A stretch of DNA of 64,000 bases from Streptomyces sp. LBL. Its GTDB lineage: Bacteria; Actinomycetota; Actinomycetes; Streptomycetales; Streptomycetaceae. A program made the position numbers and the translations under genes. The stretch lies in assembly GCF_029893585.1 (NCBI RefSeq), contig NZ_JARXYX010000018.1, forward strand, positions 124,001-188,000, written 5' to 3'. Positions 32,096 to 41,540 of this stretch are shown piece after piece (positions within the stretch are counted from its first letter, which is position 1; each line of letters begins with the position of its first letter). Under the pieces are notes generated by a model, which was not told the DNA's origin, ran no database searches, and saw only the letters and a list, made by a program, of their open reading frames with translations.

Positions 32096-32545
32096 ATGGA
32101 CAGGTCCTGGTGGCTCGCGATCGCGGCGGTGGTATTGCTGGCGCTGGTCGCCGTGCTCGTGGACGGCTGGGGGCGGGGGCATCGGCCCGCCACTCGTCGC
32201 GCCCGGCCGCCCGGGCGTCCGGAGGCGGGCGAGGTCCGTCCACGGCCGGCGGAGATCTGGTGGGCGAACGTTCCGTACGAGGACGGGCCGGGCGGCAAGG
32301 ACCGGCCCTGTCTGGTGCTGGTGGTGCACGGGGACCGGGCGATGGTCGCGAAGATCACCAGCAGGTATCACGGCGAGCGGGCCGGCGTGATCCCGTTGCC
32401 GCCCGGCTCGGTGGGCGACGCGAACGGGCGGGCGAGCTTCCTGGAGACGGACGAGCTGCGCGAGGTGCCGGTGGAGGACTTCCGCCGGCGGGCCGGGGTG
32501 GTGGACCCGGCCCTGTGGGACCGGGTCCGTCACCTGGCTCCGTGA
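32096..32545 (+). CDS. Membrane-anchored PemK/MazF-like protein
   Basis: 149 residues from the ATG at 32096. A signal-anchor helix, WWLAIAAVVLLALVAVLVDG, covers residues 5-24. The PemK/MazF-like barrel follows from about 50: GEVRPRPAEIWWANVPY, GKDRPCLVLVVHGDRAMVAKITS, and LETDELREVPVEDF. In PemK toxins the RPxLV strand and the following loops form the ribonuclease site. A membrane anchor is unusual for a ribosome-linked RNase, and no antitoxin gene adjoins, so this may be a repurposed member. Confidence 0.78.
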   Translation: MDRSWWLAIAAVVLLALVAVLVDGWGRGHRPATRRARPPGRPEAGEVRPRPAEIWWANVPYEDGPGGKDRPCLVLVVHGDRAMVAKITSRYHGERAGVIPLPPGSVGDANGRASFLETDELREVPVEDFRRRAGVVDPALWDRVRHLAP

Positions 32546-32551
32546 CGGGTG

Positions 32552-32662
32552 GCTACGTTGCGAGTGGCCACGTTGCGAGCGGCTACGTAACGAGTCGCCG
32601 CGTAACGGCGCCCGTGCAACGAGTCACCGTGTAACGAGTCACCGTGTAACGAGTGCCCGCGT
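32552..32662. repeat. Degenerate repeats of (A)CGAGTxxCCGTGTAA type
   Basis: Units such as GGCTACGTTGCGAGT, GGCTACGTAACGAGT and CACCGTGTAACGAGT recur about seven times with roughly 15-18 bases period, directly after the PemK-like stop. The spacing is irregular. Confidence 0.65.
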
Positions 32663-32740
32663 AAGGTGTGGCCGCCGGCGTCGGGCCGACGGTGTCGAAC
32701 GGGTGGCTGGTGGAAGCGGGGCTGTCATGAAGCGAGCAGC

Positions 32741-34009
<1,269 letters not shown>

Positions 34010-34096
34010 TCAGGTCGGTGGGCGCGCGGCAGCGTGTTGCAGCGGGGTGGTGCGGGTGGGCGCCGCGGCTCACGGCCGTGCGGCGGCAGGGCAGCG

Positions 34097-34192
34097 TCAA
34101 CAGATGGCGCTGGCGAGCCTGCACAGGTCGACGTGCAGCCGCGCCACGAGCAGCATGCCCGGCGTCTTCTCGCTCACGTCGTCAAGAACCAT
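34097..34192 (-). CDS. Putative leader peptide upstream of cysO (31 codons)
   Basis: A 31-residue ORF from the ATG at 34192. It begins MVLDDVSEKTPGML and ends with RLHVDLCRLASAIC, directly followed by the stop, so the last sense codon is Cys. The motif RLHVDLCRLASAIC is a known Streptomyces 'putative leader peptide' type found before sulfur genes. It lies 112 bases upstream of cysO on the same strand. A cysteine codon before the stop suggests control through ribosome stalling when Cys-tRNA is low; I did not find a clear alternate hairpin. Confidence 0.72.
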   Translation of the reverse strand: MVLDDVSEKTPGMLLVARLHVDLCRLASAIC

Positions 34193-34458
34193 GGGCTCAT
34201 CGTATCGATTCCCGGCCCGGGTCCCGGAATACGGTCCCACATTCCGGACGCTTTACGGCCGGGGAGTGAGACCGCACAGTTCAGGAGAGGTTCTGGGGGG
34301 TCCTGGGTGGCATCCGGCGGACTTTCTGAGCACCAGGCGGGTGGGGTCGACCGTGGAGGACAGGCCGGGGCGTCGGGGTGTTCCGTGCGGTCGAACAGCA
34401 GCCGGACCGGCAGCCGGGCCATCAGACGGCCCATCTCCTCGACGTCCTGGTGGACCAT
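34174..34458 (-). CDS. Short ORF between mec and the leader peptide, doubtful
   Basis: 94 residues from the ATG at 34458, 12 bases after the mec stop. The first 25 residues read plausibly (VHQDVEEMGRLMARLPVRLL), but the remainder is Pro-rich and runs into the leader-peptide region. There is no evident ribosome site. It may be a real short protein ending earlier in another strain, or chance. Confidence 0.25.
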   Translation of the reverse strand: MVHQDVEEMGRLMARLPVRLLFDRTEHPDAPACPPRSTPPAWCSESPPDATQDPPEPLLNCAVSLPGRKASGMWDRIPGPGPGIDTMSPWFLTT

Positions 34459-34470
34459 GGTGAGCGGCGT

Positions 34471-34893
34471 TCAAAATGCCTCCACGACGTTCACCTCCTC
34501 CTCCGTCACCTCGCCGTCGACGATCCGGAAGGAGCGGAACTGGAACGGGCCGGCGTCGTCGGTGTCCGCGGTGGAGACGAGGACGTAGTGGGCGCCGGGC
34601 TCGTTGGCGTAGGAGATGTCGGTGCGGGAGGGGTATGCCTCGGTCGCCGTGTGGGAGTGGTAGACGACCACGGGCTCCTCGTCGCGGTCGTCCATCTCGC
34701 GGTAGAGCTTGAGCAGGTCGCCGGAGTCGAACTCGTAGAAGGTGGGCGACATGGCGGCGTTCAGCATGGGGATGAACCGCTCGGGGCGGTCCGAGCCCGC
34801 CGGGCCCGCGATGACGCCGCACGCCTCGTCGGGATGGTCCTTGCGCGCGTGCGCGACGATCTGGTCGACGAGGGCCTGGGTGATGGTCAGCAT
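34471..34893 (-). CDS. mec: Mec, JAMM-type metallopeptidase for CysO
   Basis: 140 residues. The JAMM/MPN+ zinc site is YHSHTATEAYPSRTDISYA: HSH, then Ser and Asp spaced as H-x-H-x10-D. The catalytic Glu is in HPDEACGVIAG near 23. In the CysO/CysM pathway Mec cleaves the tail of CysO and releases cysteine after transfer. It is upstream of the leader peptide and cysO on the same strand, so all three pathway genes cluster, though the leader separates mec from cysO. Confidence 0.9.
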   Translation of the reverse strand: MLTITQALVDQIVAHARKDHPDEACGVIAGPAGSDRPERFIPMLNAAMSPTFYEFDSGDLLKLYREMDDRDEEPVVVYHSHTATEAYPSRTDISYANEPGAHYVLVSTADTDDAGPFQFRSFRIVDGEVTEEEVNVVEAF

Positions 34894-34913
34894 GTTCGTC
34901 AGGATAAGCAGAA

Positions 34914-34950
34914 GGGCCGCCCCGTACCGATGGGTGGTACGGGACGGCCC
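34914..34950. terminator. Hairpin terminator between permease and mec
   Basis: CCCGTACC and GGTACGGG form 8-bp perfect arms (34921-34928 and 34936-34943). Flanking GGGCCG/CGGCCC extends the stem with a small bulge. It lies 21 bases upstream of the mec start and beyond the permease stop. Confidence 0.7.
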
Positions 34951-35052
34951 GCATGCCGGACGGCCCAGGACGTGCGGCTCGTAGGCCGGACGGCCCAGGA
35001 CGTGCGGCTCGTAGGCCGGACGGCCCAGGACGTGCGGCTCGTAGGCCGGACG
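34951..35052. repeat. 30-bp tandem repeat, three copies
   Basis: Units of exactly 30 bases at 34951, 34981 and 35011, with a 12-base start of a fourth at 35041. The core is GCCGGACGGCCCAGGACG. The first unit differs in three positions. It lies between the terminator hairpin and the duplicated 3' end of the permease. Confidence 0.9.
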
Positions 35053-35065
35053 TCCGGGGACTCTG

Positions 35066-35121
35066 GCGGACGGCCTTCTCGATCTCCGGGGACGCTAGCG
35101 GACGGCCTTCTCGATCTCCGG
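35066..35121. repeat. Duplicated permease 3' end (24-bp unit, 32-bp period)
   Basis: A 24-base sequence at 35066-35089, beginning GCGGACGGCCTTCTCGATCT, recurs at 35098-35121, where it encodes the last residues of the permease (EIEKAVR). The intervening GGACGCTA contains the stop (CTA, 35095-35097 plus strand). The 3' end of the gene is thus duplicated beyond its stop codon. Confidence 0.9.
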
Positions 35122-36525
35122 TTCGCGGCGCTCGGCGATCTGCGGGTTTCGGCGCTTGAGGATCAGCCAGCCGATGCCCAGGGCGGCGGCCCAGCCGGCC
35201 ATCACGTAGAGGCAGACGCGGGCGTCGGCGTCGTACGCGATCAGGCAGGTGACGAAGAGCAGGAAGACGATGGCGACGTACGAGCACTTCGCGCCGCCCG
35301 GCGCGGGGAAGGACGAGGCGGGCAGGCGGCCCGCGTCGACCGCGCGGCGGTAGAGGACGTGGCTGACCAGGATCATCAGCCACGTCCAGATGCCGGCCGC
35401 GGTGGCCACCGAGGTGACGTAGCCGAACGCCTTCTCCGGGACGACGTAGTTGAGGACCACGCCGATGCCCATGAAGGCGACGGAGACGGTGATGGCGGAG
35501 GCCGGGGTCTTGGAGGCCGACAACTTGGTGAAGCCGCGCGGGGCCTCGCCGTTGTCCGCGAGGTTGCGCAGCATGCGGCCTGTGGAGTACATGCCCGAGT
35601 TGCAGGAGGACAGGGCCGCGGTGAGGACGACGAAGTTGACGATGCCGGCGCCCGCCGGGATGCCGATCTTCGCGAACGCCTCGACGAAGGGGCTCACGCC
35701 CGGCGCGAACTCGGTCCACTTCACCACGCACAGGATGATGGTGAGGGCACCGACGTAGAACAGCGCGATGCGCCAGGGCAGGGTGTTGATCGCCTTGGGG
35801 AGGGTCTTCTCCGGGTTCTCGGACTCGCCGGCCGTGACGCCGACCAGCTCGACGGCGAGGTAGGCGAACATGACGCCCTGCAAGGTCATCAGGGACGAGC
35901 CGATGCCCTTGGGGAAGAAGCCGTCGAACTGCCAGAGGTTGGAGACGGCGGCGGTGTCACCGGCGGAGCTGAAGCCGAAGGTGAGCACGCCCAGGCCGAT
36001 GACGATCATGCCGATGAGGGCGGTGACCTTGATCATCGAGGCCCAGAACTCGATCTCGCCGAACACCTTCACCGAGATCAGGTTGGCGGCGAAGAGCACG
36101 ATCAGGAAGATCAGCGCCGACACCCACTGCGGGATCGACGGGAACCAGTAGTTGATGTAGATCGCGGCGGCGGTCAGTTCCGCCATGCCGGTGACCACCC
36201 ACATCAGCCAGTAGGTCCAGGCGGTGAAGTAGCCGAAGAACGGGCCGAGGAATTCGCGGGAGTACTCCGCGAAGGAGCCCGAGACCGGACGGTAGAGAAG
36301 CAGTTCGCCGAGGGCCCGCATGATGAAGAAGATGATCACGCCCGCGAGGGCGTACATCAGGATGAGGCTCGGTCCCGCCTTGGCGATGTTCGCCCCGGCG
36401 TTGAGGAAGAGACCGACGCCGATGGCGCCGCCGATCGCGATCATCTGGACCTGGCGGCTGCCCAGCCCGCGTTCGTACCCCTCTCCCTCGGGGGTCTTCT
36501 CCGTGTCGGCCTGCGCTGAGGTCAT
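35095..36525 (-). CDS. Amino acid permease (APC family)
   Basis: 476 residues from MTSAQADTEK at 36525. Twelve membrane helices. Helix 1 motif is MIAIGGAIGVGLFLNAG, then ANIAKAGPSLILMYALAGVI; helix 3 region WTYWLMWVVTGMAELTAA; helix 6 region LAVELVGVTAGESENPEKTLPKA. This is the CycA/AnsP/GabP-like amino acid/proton symport group; the substrate is not determined from sequence. The C-terminus is the short acidic tail EIEKAVR. A longer start at 36546 is possible. Confidence 0.9.
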   Translation of the reverse strand: MTSAQADTEKTPEGEGYERGLGSRQVQMIAIGGAIGVGLFLNAGANIAKAGPSLILMYALAGVIIFFIMRALGELLLYRPVSGSFAEYSREFLGPFFGYFTAWTYWLMWVVTGMAELTAAAIYINYWFPSIPQWVSALIFLIVLFAANLISVKVFGEIEFWASMIKVTALIGMIVIGLGVLTFGFSSAGDTAAVSNLWQFDGFFPKGIGSSLMTLQGVMFAYLAVELVGVTAGESENPEKTLPKAINTLPWRIALFYVGALTIILCVVKWTEFAPGVSPFVEAFAKIGIPAGAGIVNFVVLTAALSSCNSGMYSTGRMLRNLADNGEAPRGFTKLSASKTPASAITVSVAFMGIGVVLNYVVPEKAFGYVTSVATAAGIWTWLMILVSHVLYRRAVDAGRLPASSFPAPGGAKCSYVAIVFLLFVTCLIAYDADARVCLYVMAGWAAALGIGWLILKRRNPQIAERREPEIEKAVR

Positions 36526-37027
36526 GTGTGGTGCGCCTTTCTCCATGCCGGCCCGGGCCCTTCGTCGGCCTCGGACCGGGTCTCGAATCCCCCCGGACTG
36601 ATGGAGTGTGAGCGGACCCGGGGACCTGCTCGATCTTCCCCGGGTTCACTCATGCCTGGCCGACGGTCAGTCGGCTCGGTGGCGCACCCGGCCGAATCCA
36701 TGGGTGGTGTTCGCCGGGCGGTCGTGAAGATTTATCACGGTCACCACACTGATCACCTGGGGGACATGTGGCCCAGCGCACAGATAAAGGCGGACAAAAG
36801 CCACCCGCGAGGGGCATAGGTGTCCGCCGGGTTGACGCTATCGTTATCCGGATTTGAGCGTCCGCTGAGCGGACACATTTCCTTCACACGCCACGGCGGA
36901 GCGGGCCGACGGCCACGGCGTGAGCATGTCGAGAGTCAGGTCATGATCGTGCCGAGAGTCAGGACATGAACACGCCGACAGTCACGGCATGGGCATGCCG
37001 AGACTCAGGGCACAAGCGTGCTGACAG
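36526..37027. other. Gene-poor spacer with repeats, about 500 bases
   Basis: No convincing gene. 36526-36720 is the permease upstream region. A palindrome GTCCGCTGAGCGGAC lies at about 36861-36875. From about 36915 to 37045 a 32-35 base quasi-repeat recurs, with cores CGCCGACAGTCACGGCAT and CGTGCTGACAGTCACGGCAT; the last copy contains the stop codon of the DUF2017 gene. Confidence 0.6.
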
Positions 37028-37627
37028 TCACGGCATCAGCGTGCTGACGAGCGTCTCCTGAAGGCCGCCCAGCCAGAGGTACGCCATCACCATCGGCTTG
37101 CGCGGGTCCTCGTCCGGGAGGTGGTAGAGGAGGTCACTGTCGTCCTCGTCAGTGATCTCCAGCCGGGAGCCGATCGCCAGCCGCAGGTCATTGAGGGCGC
37201 GCAGCCACTGCTGGGACTCGCCGGGCGACAGTTTGAGCACGGCCCCGCCCTCGCCGGGAGAGGCGAGCGCATCCAGGGAGCGGATCACCGCGAGAGCGTT
37301 GTCCCGCTTGCCGGCCCTCAGGTCGTTCTCGGTGTAGCGGCGGAACTCGGCGGAGTACGCCCGTTCCTCCTCGGCCCGTTTCGGCCCGGGGGCGCCCTCC
37401 GGGTCGCTGTAGGCGTCGGGGAACAGGCGCCTGAGGACGGGGTCGGACGGGGGTTCACTGGGGCCCTCGGCGAACAGCTCGGCGAGCGGGTCGTCGGTGT
37501 CCTCGGCGGGGCCCGGTCCGATGAGTTCCAGCAACTGGACGGCCAGCGACCGGATGATGGAGATCTCGACGTCGTCGAGGGCGACGGCCGCGCCGCCGCC
37601 GGGGAGCGGTTCGAAGGTTCCTGGCAT
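37028..37627 (-). CDS. DUF2017 family protein
   Basis: 199 residues. It matches the DUF2017 pattern: ALDDVEISIIRSLAVQLLELI at 16-36, DPVLRRLFPDAYSDPEGA, EFRRYTENDLRAGKRDNAL, WLRALNDLRLAIGSRL, and a C-terminal MVMAYLWLGGLQETLV. Mostly helical and acidic. Its gene sits 12 bases downstream of clpS, a conserved actinobacterial pairing, so a role with the Clp protease is possible but unproven. Confidence 0.88.
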   Translation of the reverse strand: MPGTFEPLPGGGAAVALDDVEISIIRSLAVQLLELIGPGPAEDTDDPLAELFAEGPSEPPSDPVLRRLFPDAYSDPEGAPGPKRAEEERAYSAEFRRYTENDLRAGKRDNALAVIRSLDALASPGEGGAVLKLSPGESQQWLRALNDLRLAIGSRLEITDEDDSDLLYHLPDEDPRKPMVMAYLWLGGLQETLVSTLMP

Positions 37628-37639
37628 GAAGGGAGTTCG

Positions 37640-37957
37640 CTACTTCCGGTCCTGCTGGAGGGTGGCCCACAGACCGTAGCCGTGCATGGCCTGCACGTCG
37701 CGTTCCATCTCCTCGCGACTGCCGCTGGAGACGACCGCCCGGCCCTTGTGGTGGACATCGAGCATGAGCTTGGTGGCCTTGTCCTTCGAGTAGCCGAAGT
37801 ACGACTGGAAGACGTACGTCACATAGCTCATGAGGTTGACCGGGTCGTTGTGGACGATCGTGACCCAGGGAACGTCCGGTTCCGGGACGGCGAAGACCTC
37901 TTCCGCCGGCTCGGTGCGTTCGGTCTCAAGGGGAGCGGGTGACGTCACAACGCCCAT
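37640..37957 (-). CDS. clpS: ClpS adaptor for the ClpAP/ClpCP protease
   Basis: 105 residues. The conserved core is [22 protein letters not shown], with the N-degron-binding site (N-D, and the following M), and [21 protein letters not shown]. ClpS presents proteins with bulky hydrophobic N-terminal residues to the ClpC or ClpA unfoldase. The ATG at 37957 was preferred to an upstream in-frame ATG at 37984. Transcribed with DUF2017; divergent from pncB. Confidence 0.92.
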   Translation of the reverse strand: MGVVTSPAPLETERTEPAEEVFAVPEPDVPWVTIVHNDPVNLMSYVTYVFQSYFGYSKDKATKLMLDVHHKGRAVVSSGSREEMERDVQAMHGYGLWATLQQDRK

Positions 37958-38014
37958 GCTGCCACGCCCCCCGTAAATCGTCACACTGACGAAATGGGGG
38001 TAGCATGCGTTGCC

Positions 38015-39361
38015 ATGAACACAGCGGACCTTGGGCTGCCGGTGGACGTACCTTCGACAGCGCTCTTCACGGACCAGTACGAGCTCACGATGCTTCAGGC
38101 CGCGCTGAACGCGGGGACCGCCGAACGGCGCAGCGTGTTCGAGGTCTTCACCCGGCGGCTGCCCGACGGGCGCCGTTACGGTGTGGTGGCCGGCACCGGA
38201 CGCGTCCTCGACGCCATCGAGAACTTCCGGTTCGACGCGGACGTTCTCGGCTTCCTGCGTGAGCGCTCCATCGTCGACGAGACGACTCTGGACTGGCTCG
38301 CCTCCTACCGCTTCTCGGGCGACGTGTGGGGCTATCCCGAGGGCGAGGCGTACTTCCCGGGCTCACCGATCATGCGGGTCGAGGGGTCCTTCGCCGAGTG
38401 CGTGCTCCTGGAGACCGTGATCCTGTCCATCCTCAACCACGACTCGGCGATCGCCGCGGCGGCCTCCCGGATGTCGTCCGCGGCCGGCGGACGGCCGCTG
38501 ATCGAGATGGGTGCCCGCCGCACCCACGAGCTGGGCGCGGTCGCCGCCGCGCGCGCCGCGTACGTCGGCGGCTTCACCACCACCTCCGACCTGGCGGCCG
38601 GCTTCCGCTACGGCATCCCCACCGTGGGCACCTCCGCCCACGCCTTCACCCTGCTGCACGACCAGGAACGGGACGCATTCCAGGCCCAGGTGGACTCGCT
38701 GGGCCGGGGCACGACCCTGCTCGTGGACACGTACGACGTCACCGAGGCCGTCCGGACGGCGGTGGAGGTCGCCGGGCCCGAGCTGGGCGCGGTGCGGATC
38801 GACTCCGGGGACCTGCTGCTGGTGGCGTACCGCGTCCGGCAGCAGCTGGACGAGCTGGGTGCCACGAACACGAAGATCATCGTGACGTCGGACCTGGACG
38901 AGTACGCCATCGCCTCGCTCGCGGCGGCCCCGGTGGACGCGTACGGCGTCGGCACCCAGCTGGTGACCGGCTCCGGGCACCCGACGGCCTCGATGGTCTA
39001 CAAGCTGGTCGCCCGCGCCGAGACCGCGGACCCGAAGGCCCCGCTGGTCCCGGTGGCGAAGAACTCCACGGGCGGCAAGACGTCCGTCGGCGGCCGCAAG
39101 TGGGCCGCGCGGCGCCTCGACGAGCACGGGACCGCGGAGGCCGAGGTCGTCGGCACCGGGCCCGTACCGGGCGAGCTGGTCGACCGGCAGCTGCTGGTCG
39201 AGCTGGTCAAGGGCGGCGAGGTCGTCGCCCGGGAGCCCCTGGACGTCGTCCGCGACCGGCACGCGGCCGTCCGGGGCAGTCTGCCCCTGTCGGCGACCCA
39301 GCTGTCGCGCGGAGAACCGGTCCTTCCCACGGAGTACGTGCACGGGCGCTCGGGTAGCTGA
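38015..39361 (+). CDS. pncB: Nicotinate phosphoribosyltransferase
   Basis: 448 residues, [30 protein letters not shown] near 23-32, and [13 protein letters not shown] and [17 protein letters not shown] are family landmarks. GARRTHE and the active-site GTSAHAF with the autophosphorylated His follow. The PRPP-binding IDSGDL region is later. It makes nicotinate mononucleotide from nicotinate, PRPP and ATP. pncA follows on the same strand 133 bases on, so the two form a salvage pair for NAD. Confidence 0.93.
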   Translation: MNTADLGLPVDVPSTALFTDQYELTMLQAALNAGTAERRSVFEVFTRRLPDGRRYGVVAGTGRVLDAIENFRFDADVLGFLRERSIVDETTLDWLASYRFSGDVWGYPEGEAYFPGSPIMRVEGSFAECVLLETVILSILNHDSAIAAAASRMSSAAGGRPLIEMGARRTHELGAVAAARAAYVGGFTTTSDLAAGFRYGIPTVGTSAHAFTLLHDQERDAFQAQVDSLGRGTTLLVDTYDVTEAVRTAVEVAGPELGAVRIDSGDLLLVAYRVRQQLDELGATNTKIIVTSDLDEYAIASLAAAPVDAYGVGTQLVTGSGHPTASMVYKLVARAETADPKAPLVPVAKNSTGGKTSVGGRKWAARRLDEHGTAEAEVVGTGPVPGELVDRQLLVELVKGGEVVAREPLDVVRDRHAAVRGSLPLSATQLSRGEPVLPTEYVHGRSGS

Positions 39362-39494
39362 AAAGCGGGTACGCCGTCATACGCCCGTAACGCCCTCTCC
39401 CGCGCGGCCCTTGGAGTCCATAGGCTCGGAGGTTCACCTGCCGGGCCCGCACCGCTCCACAGAACCACTCGTCCATAACCGAAGGGCACCGACC

Positions 39495-40085
39495 ATGCGC
39501 CGCGCCTTGATCGTCGTTGACGTACAGAACGACTTCTGCGAGGGGGGCAGCCTCGCAGTGGCCGGGGGCGCCGATGTGGCCGCCTCCGTCACCGAGCTGA
39601 TCGGTCAGGCGGCCGGCTCCGGGTACCAGCACGTCGTGGCCACCCGCGACCACCACATCGCCCCCGGCGGCCACTTCGCCGCCAACCCCGACTACGTCCA
39701 CTCCTGGCCGGCGCACTGCGTCGCCGGCACCGAGGGCGTGGGCTTCCACCCGAACTTCGCCCCCGCGGTCGCCTCCGGCGCGATCGACGCGGTCTTCGAG
39801 AAGGGGGCGTACGCGGCGGCGTACAGCGGCTTCGAGGGCGCCGACGAGAACGGGGTGACGCTGGCCGACTGGCTGCGCGCCCGCGAGGTCGACGAGGTGG
39901 ACGTGGTCGGTATCGCGACCGACCACTGTGTCCGCGCCACCGCCCTGGACGCGGCCCGGGAGGGCTTCCGTACCCAGGTGCTGCTGGATCTGACGGCCGG
40001 GGTGGCCGAGGCGACGACCGAGCGGGCGCTGGCGGAGATGCGGGAGTCGGGCGTGGAACTGACCGGCAAGCCCGTGGTGGCGTAG
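39495..40085 (+). CDS. pncA: Nicotinamidase
   Basis: 196 residues. Isochorismatase fold with the catalytic triad: Asp9 in VVDVQNDF, a Lys in FEKG, and the Cys in GIATDHCVRATALDA. The metal site is TRDHHIAPGGHF. It hydrolyses nicotinamide to nicotinate, the substrate of PncB encoded just upstream. The start MRRALIVVDVQNDF was preferred. Confidence 0.93.
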   Translation: MRRALIVVDVQNDFCEGGSLAVAGGADVAASVTELIGQAAGSGYQHVVATRDHHIAPGGHFAANPDYVHSWPAHCVAGTEGVGFHPNFAPAVASGAIDAVFEKGAYAAAYSGFEGADENGVTLADWLRAREVDEVDVVGIATDHCVRATALDAAREGFRTQVLLDLTAGVAEATTERALAEMRESGVELTGKPVVA

Positions 40086-40268
40086 TGGTCGGTTGCGCCA
40101 CCTGGGGTGGGCGTCACTGTCAGAACGGACGACCCCTGCCACGCCCCGGCGGGCATCGAAGCTGCACTGGTCCACTGACCTGCGCTTCCTGAGGCTCGCA
40201 ACCGATTGACTTTACTTTCCCTTTGCGGTTTGCTGCGGATTCGACCTTCACGATCCGGGGGGATCCCT

Positions 40269-40679
40269 ATGAATCGCACCGTCCGCACCGCCGCCTGCTC
40301 CGTCGCCGTCGCCGGTCTCGCGCTCGGCCTCAGCGCCTGCTCCGAAACGGTCAACCAGGTCGACAAGGCGGTGAACGAGACGTACGAAGTCACCTACGAG
40401 GTGACGGGGAAGAACGTCGAGTCGATCGACTTCCACGGCGGGGAGGGCACGGCCATGGAGCCGAAGATCGAGTCGGTGTCGAAGCCTCGGCTGCCCTGGA
40501 CGAAGACGGTCACCCTGCGCGGCATCATGCCCGCGGCGGTCATACCGGTCGCCACGGACCCCGAAGGCGCCCAGGTCACATGCAAGATCATCCACAAGGG
40601 CAAGGTGCTCGAGGAGCAGAGCGCCAAGGGCCTGGTGAGCGCGGGCGGCTGCATCGCGGAGTCCCCGGTCACGGGGTGA
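40269..40679 (+). CDS. MmpS-like lipoprotein
   Basis: 136 residues. The lipoprotein signal peptide ends with lipobox LSAC, Cys24. The mature part reads like the MmpS accessory family: TYEVTYEVTGKNVESIDF, LPWTKTVTLRG, VTCKIIHKGKVLEEQSAKG and GGCIAESPV. MmpS proteins accompany MmpL transporters, but no MmpL gene is in the window, so it may work with an unlinked partner or alone. Confidence 0.78.
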   Translation: MNRTVRTAACSVAVAGLALGLSACSETVNQVDKAVNETYEVTYEVTGKNVESIDFHGGEGTAMEPKIESVSKPRLPWTKTVTLRGIMPAAVIPVATDPEGAQVTCKIIHKGKVLEEQSAKGLVSAGGCIAESPVTG

Positions 40680-41054
40680 CCCTGGGGCGATCCCGGGCCG
40701 CCTGAAAGCAGCGTGGCGCGGGCTCCGGGGTTCTCACCTCCTGGCCCGTCGACGCGGGGTGCACCTCGCCCTGCGAGGCGCTACGCCCCGGCGGTCGCCC
40801 AGCGCCGACAGCCCGCGGTCGCTGGGCACTACCGCACGGCCGGGCCGGTCACCGTCAGTCCCGTCCCGGTCGGGCCGGTCACCGTCAGTCCCGTCCCGGT
40901 CGGGCCGGTCACCGTCAGTCCCGTCCCGGTCGAGGTCGGTCCGGTCAGTCCCGTCCCGGTCGAGGTCGGGACGGGCACCATCGACTCCGTCACGGTCGGG
41001 GTCGGGACAGTCACCATCGACGCCGTCCCGGTCGGTCCATCACGGCCGGCCCCG
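40680..41054. repeat. Spacer with 30-bp triplicate and degenerate copies
   Basis: A 30-base unit beginning GGCCGGTCACCGTCAGTCCC is present three times exactly, at 40843, 40873 and 40903. Shorter degenerate copies (GGTCAGTCCCGTCCCGGTCG, GGGACGGGCACCATCGAC) continue to about 41050. No gene is evident in this 375-base spacer between the MmpS-like gene and the convergent gene at 41055. Confidence 0.85.
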
Positions 41055-41396
41055 TCACGCCGGTGTCGCCGGGCGCCTCAGTAGCGCCCGGATGGGCTGC
41101 CAGAGCTCCTGGACCAGTTCCGGGCCGCCGACAGCGTTGTCAGGCGCTGTACGCCATATCAGGCCGTCCGGGTGATGCAGGACCGCGGTGACCTCGTCCG
41201 GGGTCGGCGGGGCGGCGTTGCCCCGCAGGTAGACCGCACGCATGCCCAGGTTGCGCAGCCTGGTCAGGGCGCGCGCCCGGTTCTGGGCGTGGACGAGCAC
41301 GCGGACCGCGCCCGCATCGTGAGCGGCGGGGCTGGGCAGGTTCAGCGCCACCACCACACTGCCGGTGGGCAGCTTGCAGAAACCTCCTGCGGCCAT
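41055..41396 (-). CDS. Conserved hypothetical protein, 113 residues
   Basis: I do not recognise a domain. The sequence has a clear alternation typical of a small alpha/beta protein: AGAVRVLVHAQNRARALTRLRNLGMRAVYLRGNA is a long region with a middle helix, then PDEVTAVLHHPDGLIWRTAP. It is probably cytosolic. Streptomyces core context near the InhA gene suggests it is a conserved gene, not chance. Confidence 0.6.
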   Translation of the reverse strand: MAAGGFCKLPTGSVVVALNLPSPAAHDAGAVRVLVHAQNRARALTRLRNLGMRAVYLRGNAAPPTPDEVTAVLHHPDGLIWRTAPDNAVGGPELVQELWQPIRALLRRPATPA

Positions 41397-41481
41397 GCGG
41401 TCACACCCCCGTGCGAGTCGTCGTCGAAGCCAGTATCCATACCGGTGTCAATAAGGGAGCCACAGGACGCACCTAAACACG

Positions 41482-41514
41482 ATCGGCGGCAACCCGCCAG
41501 GGGTTGCCGCCGAT
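41482..41514. terminator. Perfect 13-bp terminator after the InhA gene
   Basis: ATCGGCGGCAACC and GGTTGCCGCCGAT pair completely around the 7-base loop CGCCAGG. It lies 27 bases beyond the stop (41541) of the InhA-type protease gene and is a strong terminator for it. Confidence 0.9.
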
Positions 41515-41540
41515 ACGCTTCTGACCTGCGAAGATACTGT

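Noticed and set aside
36861-36875. Palindrome GTCCGCTGAGCGGAC as a regulator site for the permease
   Set aside because: It lies about 340 bases from the permease start with no second copy; too weak to assign.
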